Positions 16,821-24,498 of a stretch of 64,000 nucleotides of DNA are shown here, one piece after another. The translations under genes and the position numbers were made by a program. The notes below the pieces were generated by a model. That model made no database searches. It was not told the DNA's origin and worked only from the letters and a program-made list of their open reading frames with translations. Each line of letters starts with the position of its first letter. Position 1 is the stretch's first letter. Source of the DNA: Rhodospirillaceae bacterium UBA6219 (GTDB lineage: Bacteria > Pseudomonadota > Alphaproteobacteria > Rhodospirillales > Magnetospirillaceae); NCBI GenBank assembly GCA_002435715.1, contig DISD01000072.1, positions 12,798 through 76,797 of the forward strand, written 5' to 3'.

Positions 16821-16987
16821 TTGCTAATTTTATCCCTGCCTACGAGGTCGCCGCCGATCTTGTTCCCCTCCGCGTGGAAGGAGCTCTGCCGCTTGTTAAA
16901 TGAAATCTTCTGTACCACAACGGTGGCGGTGATGCCGGTAAGTACGCCCGCCGCCAGCGTCGCGAGGGCAACAACGGTGCAGTCCAT
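16817..16987 (-). CDS. 56-aa single-pass membrane protein, first gene of ABC-3C-like operon
   Basis: Short frame read directly from the sequence: MDCTVVALATLAAGVLTGIT... gives one N-terminal membrane helix (residues 4-25), a basic juxtamembrane stretch (QKISFNKRQ) and a tail GNKIGGDLVGRDKISK. A very strong Shine-Dalgarno sequence (GGAGGAAGGG) abuts the ATG. Its TGA overlaps the ATG of the next gene, so it is almost certainly translated and coupled. The tail motif recurs in the next protein. It may be the membrane effector or anchor of the system; the role is inferred. Confidence 0.75.
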   Translation of the reverse strand: MDCTVVALATLAAGVLTGITATVVVQKISFNKRQSSFHAEGNKIGGDLVGRDKISK

Positions 16988-17097
16988 CCCTTCCTCCCTG
17001 GATGGTTGTTCCTGACATGTTATATATAGCGGTAAGTGTTTGGCCTAGCCGACACATCTTGCGGCTGTCGGAATACCGTTCGTCGCGCGCACCGAGG

Positions 17098-17937
17098 TTA
17101 CGGCGTTGGCTTCCACTCACGAGCGAGCCGCTGAGCCTCTGCAACCTCCTGCGCGGTCATCCTCGCCGTGATGGCGATTAAGGTGTTGGTCGCCGTCCGC
17201 CCCATCTCCTGATCCGTCGCGGGCATCCGCACCGTTGCGATTGTTAGCCACTTATGGGCCTGCACGTAATCTTTCGGCAGACCCGCACCGTCCGCGTATC
17301 GTGCGCCTAAGAACGCTTGCGCCGTGGTATCGCCCCGGTCTGCGGCTAGGCGCAACCACGTTACGGCGTCGGCGTCGCTTCTGGGTACGCCGCGCCCACG
17401 TCCGTACATGACGCTCAACATTGTCTGCGCCTTGGCGTATCCCTGATCCGCCGCCTTTCGTGCCCAACGCGCGGCTTCCTCGTTGTCCTGTCGCACGCCC
17501 AGGCGCCCGAGGTCGTAGATCATGGCGAGCATGTGTTGCGCGTTCGCACTCCCTTGATCCGCCGCCTTGCGGAACCACCGCAACGCCTCTCCGTCGTTCT
17601 GTGCAACGCCTTCGCCGCCCCCATACGCGTGTCCAAGAACGACTTGAGCGTCGGCGTGTCCCTGTTCCGCCGCCTTTCGCGTCCACCTGACGGCTTCCGC
17701 ATAGTCCTTGGGCACGCCGCGTCCACGGCCATAAATGGTGCCGATGAGATACTGCGCCTCCGCATTGCCTTGTTCGGCCAGCGGTCGAAGCGTCAGTAGG
17801 GCAGCCCTAAAGTCTCCATTGGCTAATGCTGCACTGCCATCCTCCAGCGCACCTGCAAATGCCGCCATGCTCATTGCCCACGCGACCGCTGCCGCTGCCG
17901 CAATTCTCGCTCCCCGTCGCCACACATGCATTCCCAT
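17098..17937 (-). CDS. Exported Sel1-repeat protein
   Basis: 279 aa: a signal peptide (RRGARIAAAAAVAWAMSMAAFA) followed by about five Sel1-like repeats (GNAEAQYLIGTIYGRGRGV, HADAQVVLGHAY, SANAQHMLAMIYD, YAKAQTMLSVMYGRG, DTTAQAFLGARYADG) and a helical end. Sel1 solenoids mediate protein-protein contacts. I chose the ATG at 17937, preceded by AGGGG, because it begins the signal peptide; an upstream start would add an unlikely extension running into the palindromic operator. It is divergent from the XRE regulator. Confidence 0.85.
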   Translation of the reverse strand: MGMHVWRRGARIAAAAAVAWAMSMAAFAGALEDGSAALANGDFRAALLTLRPLAEQGNAEAQYLIGTIYGRGRGVPKDYAEAVRWTRKAAEQGHADAQVVLGHAYGGGEGVAQNDGEALRWFRKAADQGSANAQHMLAMIYDLGRLGVRQDNEEAARWARKAADQGYAKAQTMLSVMYGRGRGVPRSDADAVTWLRLAADRGDTTAQAFLGARYADGAGLPKDYVQAHKWLTIATVRMPATDQEMGRTATNTLIAITARMTAQEVAEAQRLAREWKPTP

Positions 17938-17971
17938 GGCTATCGCCCCTAAACTACGGCTTTCGCTGGAA

Positions 17972-17989
17972 TATGTATTATAATACATA
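17972..17989. promoter_or_regulatory. 18-bp perfect palindrome, operator/bidirectional promoter
   Basis: TATGTATTA/TAATACATA is a perfect inverted repeat between the divergent Sel1 and XRE genes. It contains a TATAAT -10 hexamer on each strand (17979-17984 on plus; complement of 17977-17982 on minus). A repressor bound here would shut both directions. The XRE protein encoded 35 nt away is the obvious candidate; this is inference from position. Confidence 0.7.
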
Positions 17990-18023
17990 GTGCGGCGGCA
18001 CCGATATCCGTTCTGTCGTCAGC

Positions 18024-18272
18024 ATGGATATCCGGCGCATCGTGGGCAGGAACATCAAGGCGGCACGCCTTGCGGCAGGTATGTCGCAAGAGGAGCTAGC
18101 CGCGCGTATGGATGTGGACCAGGGCTACGTTAGCAGTTTGGAAGCGGGTAAGCGCAATCCTACGATCCTGACGGTGTGGCACGCATCCGAGGCTTTGGGG
18201 GTATTGCCCGAAGTCCTGTTCAGGATGGGCGGCGCGCCGAGTGGTCCGATGACCACGGGCGAGGATGATTAG
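18024..18272 (+). CDS. XRE-family transcriptional regulator
   Basis: 82-aa single-domain Cro/CI-like repressor. The helix-turn-helix is clear: VGRNIKAARLAAGMSQEELA, then MDVDQGYVSSLEAGKRNPTILT, with a short acidic tail. It starts just right of the palindrome at 17972-17989, fitting autorepression and control of the divergent gene. It is the last gene before the right end of the element. Confidence 0.9.
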   Translation: MDIRRIVGRNIKAARLAAGMSQEELAARMDVDQGYVSSLEAGKRNPTILTVWHASEALGVLPEVLFRMGGAPSGPMTTGEDD

Positions 18273-18602
18273 CAGCGGTGCCTCTACAGGGATTTTCCGC
18301 GCGGATTTTTCCGGCCTCTACGGACATTGCGCGCCCTCCGCCAATCGCCCCTCCCCCTACCCCCATCCCTCCCCCTGTCGAGTATCGAGAGGGGGCGGGG
18401 GTGTGCAGCAGCGTGTGCCGCCGTCAGCGGCACCGACAAGGGACGGAGTGCGTGGCCGCGAGGACGGGCGCAAGACAAGCGTGTGCGATGGGGTGGCGCG
18501 GGATAATGCTGCCGAAGCGGTGCCTACCTCGAAATTGGCTCCGGTGCCTATCCGGTGCCTACCCGGCCAATTCAGGTGGCAAGAGATGAGGCGACGGCAA
18601 AA
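18273..18602. other. Gene-poor right end of the element
   Basis: About 330 nt without a credible gene; open frames here are Pro/Arg/Ser-rich and have no ribosome-binding site. It holds a large C-run/G-run hairpin at about 18366-18400 (TCCCCCT-g-TCGA, loop GTA, TCGA-g-AGGGGG) with no T-run, and three copies of the putative integrase arm-site decamer at 18519-18563. Confidence 0.6.
18519..18563 (+). repeat. Three putative integrase arm sites (right)
   Basis: GGTGCCTACC at 18519-18528, GGTGCCTATC at 18543-18552 and GGTGCCTACC at 18554-18563. The last two have the same 11-bp phase as the pair at 9322 and 9333. Matching direct repeats near both attachment sites are typical of arm-type recombinase sites. 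Confidence 0.6.
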
Positions 18603-18630
18603 GAAAAACCCCTAGGTTTCCCTAGGGGTT
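18603..18630 (-). terminator. Element-borne terminator of tRNA-Ala
   Basis: On the minus strand: AACCCCTAGG, loop GAAA, CCTAGGGGTT then TTTC. Perfect 10-bp stem starting 5 nt after the tRNA CCA end. It differs in sequence from the terminator at 9117-9143, so the element brought its own terminator together with the replacement tRNA 3' half. Confidence 0.85.
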
Positions 18631-18631
18631 G

Positions 18632-18711
<80 letters not shown>

Positions 18712-18828
18712 TTGATCTCGTTACCGTCGGTCTTGGGCGTCCGTCGGTGGAGGCGGAACATATGGATTTCGAAGACGGGGGTCAAGCCTAAAAAAACACC
18801 GCTTCGAAAACTTTTTTCCGCAGCCTGA

Positions 18829-19224
18829 TCAGATCTCTTCTTCCAGGCCTTCGTCGATGTGTTCCATGACCTCGGCCATGTCGTCATCGTCCTCGCCCAG
18901 GTCGGAGGCGTCTTCCATCAGGCCGCTTTCATCGTCCTCGGCACTCTCTTCTTCGCTGTCCATGGCTTCTTCGTCGGCCACGGTCGCGGCAGCGGCGGCG
19001 GCCTTCTCTGCAGCACGGGCCTTGTCGGTCGGCACGCTGCTGCGGCGAACCTTGAAGGGCATCTCGGGCTCCACCGTCGCGCCGCACTTGGGGCAGGTGA
19101 TGGGAGAGCGGGTCAAGTCATAGAAGCGGCATCCACAGCTGGTGCAAGTACGCTTCTGGCCCCATTCCGGCTTGGCCACGGCGATATCCTCCTTAAAAAT
19201 CGGCTTAGCAGCGGCATTTGCCAT
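18829..19224 (-). CDS. FYDLN-acid family zinc-ribbon protein
   Basis: 131 aa. The N-terminal zinc ribbon KPEWGQKRTCTSCGCRFYDL...PITCPKCGA holds four paired cysteines, and a very acidic C-terminal tail (DEEAMDSEEESAEDD...) matches the alphaproteobacterial FYDLN-acid (TIGR02300-type) family. Here the signature is FYDLT instead of FYDLN. Function unknown. It is divergent from aroA with about 100 nt between them. Confidence 0.88.
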   Translation of the reverse strand: MANAAAKPIFKEDIAVAKPEWGQKRTCTSCGCRFYDLTRSPITCPKCGATVEPEMPFKVRRSSVPTDKARAAEKAAAAAATVADEEAMDSEEESAEDDESGLMEDASDLGEDDDDMAEVMEHIDEGLEEEI

Positions 19225-19327
19225 GTTCGCCCCACCATGTCAAAACGAAAACGCAAAATTCGGCTTGCTCATGGCGCGAAGCTGTCTTGTGTGATAGATC
19301 AAGCCGGCCTGAATTTTCGGAGTGACC

Positions 19328-20668
19328 ATGTCCAAACCGTTGATTTCCCGCCGTGCTGCGGCGCTTTCGGGCTCGGCCAAGGTGCCGGGCGACAAGTCGG
19401 TGTCGCACCGGGCTCTGATGTTCGGGGCGCTGGCCGTCGGCGAAAGCCGGGTGGAGGGCTTGTTGGAAGGCGACGACGTGTTGCGCACCGCCGCTGCCAT
19501 GCGGGCTCTGGGTGCCGAGGTGGATCGGTTGGACGACGGCACCTGGCGGCTGTTCGGCCGGGGCGTCGGCGGCCTGAAAGAACCCGACGACGTGTTGGAC
19601 CTGGGCAATTCCGGCACCGGGGCGCGGTTGATGATGGGCCTGGTGGCCAGCCATCCCTTCACCACCATCTTCACCGGCGACGCGTCCCTGCGCTCGCGCC
19701 CGATGAAGCGGGTGTCGGTGCCTTTGTCGCAAATGGGCGCGCGTTTCTTCGGTCGTGACGGTGGTCGCCTGCCCATGGCGGTGGTGGGCACCAGCAATCC
19801 CTTGCCCATCACTTACGAATTACCGGTGGCCTCGGCCCAGGTGAAGTCGGCCATCTTGCTGGCCGGCCTCAACACGCCGGGCCGCACCACGGTGATCGAA
19901 CGCGAAGCCACCCGCGACCACACCGAACTGATGCTGAGGAATTTCGGCGCCCAGGTGGACGTCGAACACGGCGAAGCGGGGGAACGCGTCATCACGGTGA
20001 CCGGGTTCCCCGAACTGACCGGCCGTCACGTGGTGGTGCCGGCCGATCCCAGCTCGGCGGCGTTCCCGGCGGTGGCCGGCCTGATCACCCCGGGTTCGGA
20101 AATCGTGCTGCAAGGTGTGGGTATGAATCCGTTGCGCACAGGGCTTTATCAAAGCCTGTCCGAGATGGGCGCCGATCTGGCTTTCGAGAATGTGCGCGAG
20201 GAAGGCGGCGAACAGGTCGCCGATCTGCGCGTGCGCTACTCGGCCCTGAAGGGTGTCGACGTGCCGGCGGAACGCGCGCCGTCGATGATCGACGAATATC
20301 CGATCCTGGCGGTGGCGGCGTCCTTCGCCCAAGGCACCACCCGCATGTTCGGCCTGTCGGAATTGCGGGTGAAGGAAAGCGACCGCTTCGCCGCCACCAT
20401 GCGCGGCCTTCAGGCTTGTGGTGTGCAGGTAGAAGAAGACGGCGACACCATGATCGTCCACGGCAATGGCAAGCCGCCGGTGGGCGGTGCCACCATCGCC
20501 GTCAATCTGGATCACCGCATCGCCATGGCCTTCCTGATCATGGGCATGGCTTCGGCCGATCCGGTGGCGGTGGATGACGCCGAAGCCATCGATACCAGCT
20601 TCCCCGGCTTCGTCGACCTGATGAACGGCATGGGGGCGCAGATTTCCAAGGCCGAGGCCGTCCTATGA
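19328..20668 (+). CDS. aroA: 3-phosphoshikimate 1-carboxyvinyltransferase (EPSP synthase)
   Basis: 446-aa enzyme of the shikimate pathway joining shikimate-3-phosphate and PEP. Conserved: PGDKSVSHRALM (PEP/S3P binding), LGNSGTGARLMMGL, SAQVKSAILLAG, TRDHTE and the C-terminal LRVKESDR. GDKS, SAQxK and RxHxE are the pattern reported for class II enzymes, but the loop is NSGT, with glycine rather than the alanine of the insensitive CP4 enzyme. The ATG at 19328 is preferred to a GTG 6 nt upstream. cmk starts on its stop. Confidence 0.95.
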   Translation: MSKPLISRRAAALSGSAKVPGDKSVSHRALMFGALAVGESRVEGLLEGDDVLRTAAAMRALGAEVDRLDDGTWRLFGRGVGGLKEPDDVLDLGNSGTGARLMMGLVASHPFTTIFTGDASLRSRPMKRVSVPLSQMGARFFGRDGGRLPMAVVGTSNPLPITYELPVASAQVKSAILLAGLNTPGRTTVIEREATRDHTELMLRNFGAQVDVEHGEAGERVITVTGFPELTGRHVVVPADPSSAAFPAVAGLITPGSEIVLQGVGMNPLRTGLYQSLSEMGADLAFENVREEGGEQVADLRVRYSALKGVDVPAERAPSMIDEYPILAVAASFAQGTTRMFGLSELRVKESDRFAATMRGLQACGVQVEEDGDTMIVHGNGKPPVGGATIAVNLDHRIAMAFLIMGMASADPVAVDDAEAIDTSFPGFVDLMNGMGAQISKAEAVL

Positions 20669-21300
20669 GTGTGATTATCGCCATCGACGGCCCCGCTGCC
20701 GCCGGCAAGGGGACCCTGGCGCGGCGTGTCGCCGCCGAACTGGGCTTCGATTATCTGGATACCGGGCTGATCTATCGCGCTGTCGGCATGAATGTGGAAC
20801 GTGCCGGTTTCGATCCCGCCGACCCGGCGCGCGCCGGCGAGGCCGCCCGTGACCTGCAGCCCGAGGATTTGCAAGCCGACGACCTGCGCGGTGACGAGGC
20901 CGCCCAGGCAGCGTCCAAGGTCGCCGCCGTCCCCGAAGTGCGCGCCGCTTTGCTGGACTTCCAGCGCCGCTTCGCCACCCAGCCGCCGGGCGGCAAGGGC
21001 GCGGTACTGGATGGCCGCGACATCGGCACCGTGGTCTGCCCCCAGGCCGGCATCAAGCTGTACGTCACCGCCAGCGCCGAAACCCGCGCCAAGCGTCGTT
21101 TGTTGGAATTGCAGGGGAAGGGCGTCGACACCAGCTTCGACAAGGTGTTGACCGAGATGCGCGAACGTGACGAACGCGATTCGCAACGCGCCGTGGCACC
21201 GCTGAAACCGGCCGAGGACGCCCACATCCTGGACACGTCCGAGATGGATGCCGAGGGCGCTTTTGACGCGGCGATTGCGTTTATCCGCGCAAAGCTGTAA
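20665..21300 (+). CDS. cmk: Cytidylate kinase
   Basis: 211-aa nucleoside monophosphate kinase (CMP/dCMP to CDP/dCDP). P-loop GPAAAGKGT near residue 9, then YLDTGLIYRAVG, DGRDIGTVVCP and RDERDSQRAVAPL, all diagnostic for bacterial Cmk. Start fixed by the ATGA overlap with aroA. aroA-cmk-rpsA is the usual order in proteobacteria. Confidence 0.96.
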   Translation: MSVIIAIDGPAAAGKGTLARRVAAELGFDYLDTGLIYRAVGMNVERAGFDPADPARAGEAARDLQPEDLQADDLRGDEAAQAASKVAAVPEVRAALLDFQRRFATQPPGGKGAVLDGRDIGTVVCPQAGIKLYVTASAETRAKRRLLELQGKGVDTSFDKVLTEMRERDERDSQRAVAPLKPAEDAHILDTSEMDAEGAFDAAIAFIRAKL

Positions 21301-21315
21301 GAGTCCGCTTTTCCT

Positions 21316-21341
21316 GGCCCCGGCCTATCAGGCGCGGGGCC
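21316..21341 (+). terminator. Hairpin between cmk and rpsA
   Basis: GGCCCCG (21316-21322) pairs with CGGGGCC (21335-21341), with inner GCCT/AGGC pairing. No strong T-run follows (TGTTCT), so this may be a leaky terminator or part of the S1 mRNA leader, a region that S1 itself is known to bind in other bacteria. Confidence 0.45.
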
Positions 21342-21426
21342 TGTTCTCATGGGGCGGGGTGTTCCCCCGCAAGACCGCCGGACACAACCGGCAGGCCCGA
21401 AAGATGTAAAGAAAGGAAGTTTTATT

Positions 21427-23103
21427 ATGACTATGGAAGATTTTGCCGCCCTGCTGGATGAGACCATGGGCGTCGCCAACCCGTTCGAGGGTTCGGTCAT
21501 CAAGGGCATCATCGTGCGCGTGGAAAACGATTTCGCCGTCATCGACGTCGGCTTGAAGTCGGAAGGCCGTGTGCAGCTCAAGGAATTCGCCACCGCTGGC
21601 CGCGCTCCGGAAATCAAGGCCGGCGACGCCATCGACGTGTTCGTCGAGCGTTACGAAGACAAGAACGGCGAAGTCGTTCTGTCGCGTGAAAAGGCCAAGC
21701 GCGAAGAAGCCTGGACCCTGTTGGAAAAGTCCTTCCAGGACAACCAGCGCGTCAACGGCGTCATCTTCGGCCGCGTCAAGGGCGGTTTCACCGTCGACCT
21801 GTCGGGCGCCGTGGCCTTCTTGCCCGGTTCGCAGGTGGACATCCGTCCCGTGCGCGACATCACCCCGCTGCTGGGCACCCCGCAGCCGTTCCAGATCCTC
21901 AAGATGGACCGTTCGCGCGGCAACATCGTCGTGTCGCGCCGCGCCGTCTTGGAAGAGACCCGCGCCGAACAGCGTTCCGAACTGATCGAGAACCTGAAGG
22001 AAGGTCAGATCCTGGAAGGCGTCGTCAAGAACATCACCGATTACGGTGCGTTCGTTGACCTGGGCGGCGTCGACGGCCTGCTGCACGTCACCGACATCGC
22101 CTGGAAGCGTATCAACCACCCGTCCGAAGCGCTGCATATCGGCCAGACCGTCAAGGTCCAGGTCATCCGCTTCAACCCGGAAACCCAGCGTATCTCGCTC
22201 GGCATCAAGCAGCTGGACGCCGATCCGTGGGAAGGCGTGGAAGCCAAGTACCCGGTGCAGGCCAAGTTCGTCGGCCGCGTCACCAACATCACCGATTACG
22301 GCGCGTTCGTCGAGCTGGAGCCCGGTGTCGAGGGTCTGGTGCACGTCTCCGAAATGTCGTGGACCAAGAAGAACGTCCATCCCGGCAAGATCGTTTCCAC
22401 CTCGCAGGAAGTGGAAGTCATGGTGCTGGACGTCGATCCCCAGAAGCGTCGCATCAGCCTGGGCCTGAAGCAGTGCCTGGCCAATCCGTGGGAATCCTTC
22501 GTCGAGAAGTTCCCGGTCGGCACCGAAGTCGAAGGCGAAGTCAAGAACATCACCGAATTCGGTCTGTTCATCGGCCTGTCCGGCGACATCGACGGCATGG
22601 TTCACATGTCCGACCTGTCCTGGGACAAGTCGGGTGACGCTGCCATCGCCGAATACAAGAAGGGCGACATGGTCCAGGCCAAGGTCTTGGACGTGGACGT
22701 GGAAAAGGAACGCATCAGCTTGGGTATCAAGCAGCTGGGTTCCGATCCGTTCCAGGACGCCGTCGCCAACGTCAAGAAGGGCGACATCGTCACCTGCTCC
22801 GTGACCCAGGTCACCGAGAACGGTCTGGAAGTCCAGGTCGACGGCATGTCCGGCTTCATCCGCAAGTCCGAACTGTCGCGTGAGCGTTCCGAACAGCGCC
22901 CCGAGCGTTTCGCCGTCGGCGAAAAGATCGACGCCAAGGTGACCATGATTGAAAAGGGTGCCCGCAAGGTCACTCTGTCGGTCAAGGCCCGCGAAATCGA
23001 CGAAGAAAAGGCCGCCATGGCCGAATACGGTTCGTCGGATTCGGGTGCGTCCCTGGGCGACATCCTGGGCGCCGCCATGCGCAAGGCCCAGGAAGACAAG
23101 TAA
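21427..23103 (+). CDS. rpsA: 30S ribosomal protein S1
   Basis: 558-aa RNA-binding ribosomal protein needed to start translation on most mRNAs. Six S1/OB-fold repeats are visible, the central ones nearly identical in their core (VVKNITDYGAFVDLGGVDG, VTNITDYGAFVELEPGVEG, VKNITEFGLFIGLSGDIDG). The start ATG at 21427 is preceded by AAAGGAAG at 9-nt spacing; longer upstream extensions run into non-conserved sequence. Followed by a strong terminator. Confidence 0.97.
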   Translation: MTMEDFAALLDETMGVANPFEGSVIKGIIVRVENDFAVIDVGLKSEGRVQLKEFATAGRAPEIKAGDAIDVFVERYEDKNGEVVLSREKAKREEAWTLLEKSFQDNQRVNGVIFGRVKGGFTVDLSGAVAFLPGSQVDIRPVRDITPLLGTPQPFQILKMDRSRGNIVVSRRAVLEETRAEQRSELIENLKEGQILEGVVKNITDYGAFVDLGGVDGLLHVTDIAWKRINHPSEALHIGQTVKVQVIRFNPETQRISLGIKQLDADPWEGVEAKYPVQAKFVGRVTNITDYGAFVELEPGVEGLVHVSEMSWTKKNVHPGKIVSTSQEVEVMVLDVDPQKRRISLGLKQCLANPWESFVEKFPVGTEVEGEVKNITEFGLFIGLSGDIDGMVHMSDLSWDKSGDAAIAEYKKGDMVQAKVLDVDVEKERISLGIKQLGSDPFQDAVANVKKGDIVTCSVTQVTENGLEVQVDGMSGFIRKSELSRERSEQRPERFAVGEKIDAKVTMIEKGARKVTLSVKAREIDEEKAAMAEYGSSDSGASLGDILGAAMRKAQEDK

Positions 23104-23145
23104 GCTTAAGAGAAGTCATCTTCTCGACCGCTTGCGGTTAAGGAT

Positions 23146-23182
23146 CGGCCCGCCTGTGGAAACACAGGCGGGCCGTTTCTTT
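23146..23182 (+). terminator. Rho-independent terminator of rpsA
   Basis: Perfect 13-bp stem CGGCCCGCCTGTG / CACAGGCGGGCCG with GAAA loop, followed by TTTCTTT. Confidence 0.93.
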
Positions 23183-23209
23183 GTTCGGACGGGTGTCCGG
23201 CGCGAACGG

Positions 23210-23239
23210 AAAAAAGGCGCCCCGCTTGCGCGGGACGCC
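23210..23239 (-). terminator. Terminator of the aminotransferase gene
   Basis: On the minus strand: GGCGTCCCGC, loop GCAA, GCGGGGCGCC then TTTTTT, with one mismatch in the stem. It lies 26 nt downstream of the stop codon at 23266. Confidence 0.85.
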
Positions 23240-23265
23240 TATTCCGTCGGAGCCCGAAGAGGTTC

Positions 23266-24468
23266 TTAGACCAGGCTGTCGCAGAACTTCTTGATGCGTT
23301 CGCAGGCCTTGGTCAGCGCCTCGGTCGAGGTGGCGTAGGAAATGCGGAAGTAAGGCGACAGGCCGAAGGCCTCGCCCTGAACCACCGCCACGCCTTCGCT
23401 TTCCAGCAGATAGGTGGCGAAGTCGCTGTCCGAGTTGATCACCTTGCCGTCGGCGGTCTTCTTGCCGATGACGCCCGCGCAGGACGGATAGACATAGAAG
23501 GCGCCTTCCGGGGTGCGGCAGGTCAGACCCTTGCACTCGTTCAGCATCTTGACCACCAGGTCACGACGCGCCTTGAAGATCTCCTGGTTCTTCGGGATGA
23601 AGTCCTGGGTGCCGTTCAAGGCTTCGACGGCGGCGGCTTGGGACACGGTCGCGGTGTGGGTCACCGATTGCGACTGGATCATGTTGATGGCCTTGATGAG
23701 CGGCAACGGGCCGGCGGCATAGCCGACGCGCCAACCGGTCATGGCATACGCCTTCGACACACCGTTCATGGTCAGCGTGCGGTCGTACAAAGCCGGTTCC
23801 ACCTGGGCCGGGGTGCAGAACTTGAAGCCGTCATAGACCAGATGTTCGTACATGTCGTCGGACATGATCCACACATGCGGGTGCTTGACCAGCACGTCGG
23901 TCAGGGCCTTCATCTCGTCCCAGGAATAGGCGGCGCCGGTCGGGTTGGACGGCGAGTTCAGCACCAGCCACTTGGTCTTCGGCGTGATGGCGGCTTCCAG
24001 GTCGGCGGGCTGCAGCTTGAAGCCCTTGTCTTCCGGGCAGGCCACGAACTTGGGCACGCCACCGAACATCAGGGCGATGTCCGGGTACGACACCCAGTAA
24101 GGGGCCGGGACGATGACTTCGTCGCCGGGATTGATGGTGGCCATGAAGGCGTTGAAGATGACGCCCTTGCCACCGACGCCGACGGTCACTTGGTCGGCGG
24201 TGTAGTCCAGGTTGTTCTCGCGCTTGAACTTGGCGACGATGGCCTTGCGCAATTCGACGGTGCCGGCGGGCGGGCCGTACTTGGTGGCGCCCTTATCCAG
24301 CGCCGCCTTGGCGGCAGCCTTGATGTTGTCGGGAGTGTCGAAATCGGGCTCGCCGGCGCCGAGGCCGATGACGTCGCGGCCGGCGGCTTTCAGTTCGGCA
24401 GCCTTTTGCGTCACGGCAATGGTCGGAGACGGCTTGATGGCCGACAGCCTGTCAGCGATGAAGGGCAT
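23266..24468 (-). CDS. aatA: Aspartate aminotransferase (PLP-dependent, class I)
   Basis: 400 aa from the ATG at 24468 (a start 12 nt upstream would add MGKT). Fold-type I aminotransferase: GLGAGEPDFDTP, GPPAGTVELR, the PAPYWVSYPD cofactor region, NSPSNPTGAAYS, the Schiff-base lysine in NGVSKAYAMTGWR and the C-terminal arginine in PYFRISYATS that binds the substrate carboxylate. Interconverts aspartate and oxaloacetate; related enzymes also accept prephenate. The often conserved GGKQ is GGKG here. Confidence 0.92.
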   Translation of the reverse strand: MPFIADRLSAIKPSPTIAVTQKAAELKAAGRDVIGLGAGEPDFDTPDNIKAAAKAALDKGATKYGPPAGTVELRKAIVAKFKRENNLDYTADQVTVGVGGKGVIFNAFMATINPGDEVIVPAPYWVSYPDIALMFGGVPKFVACPEDKGFKLQPADLEAAITPKTKWLVLNSPSNPTGAAYSWDEMKALTDVLVKHPHVWIMSDDMYEHLVYDGFKFCTPAQVEPALYDRTLTMNGVSKAYAMTGWRVGYAAGPLPLIKAINMIQSQSVTHTATVSQAAAVEALNGTQDFIPKNQEIFKARRDLVVKMLNECKGLTCRTPEGAFYVYPSCAGVIGKKTADGKVINSDSDFATYLLESEGVAVVQGEAFGLSPYFRISYATSTEALTKACERIKKFCDSLV

Positions 24469-24498
24469 GGTTTTCCCCATGGAAAGAGAAGAGAAAAG

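Noticed and set aside
16896..17144. 82-codon minus-strand frame overlapping the 56-aa gene
   Set aside because: No ribosome-binding site and implausible composition; the 56-codon frame has a strong Shine-Dalgarno sequence, a membrane helix and stop/start coupling.
18265..18615. Overlapping open frames after the XRE gene (about 100-116 codons)
   Set aside because: Low-complexity Pro/Arg/Ser sequence running through a G/C hairpin and the arm-site repeats, with no ribosome-binding site.
19328..20668. Glyphosate-insensitive EPSP synthase
   Set aside because: Some class II-type motifs occur, but the critical loop reads NSGT with glycine rather than the alanine known from the insensitive CP4 enzyme; sequence alone does not support insensitivity.
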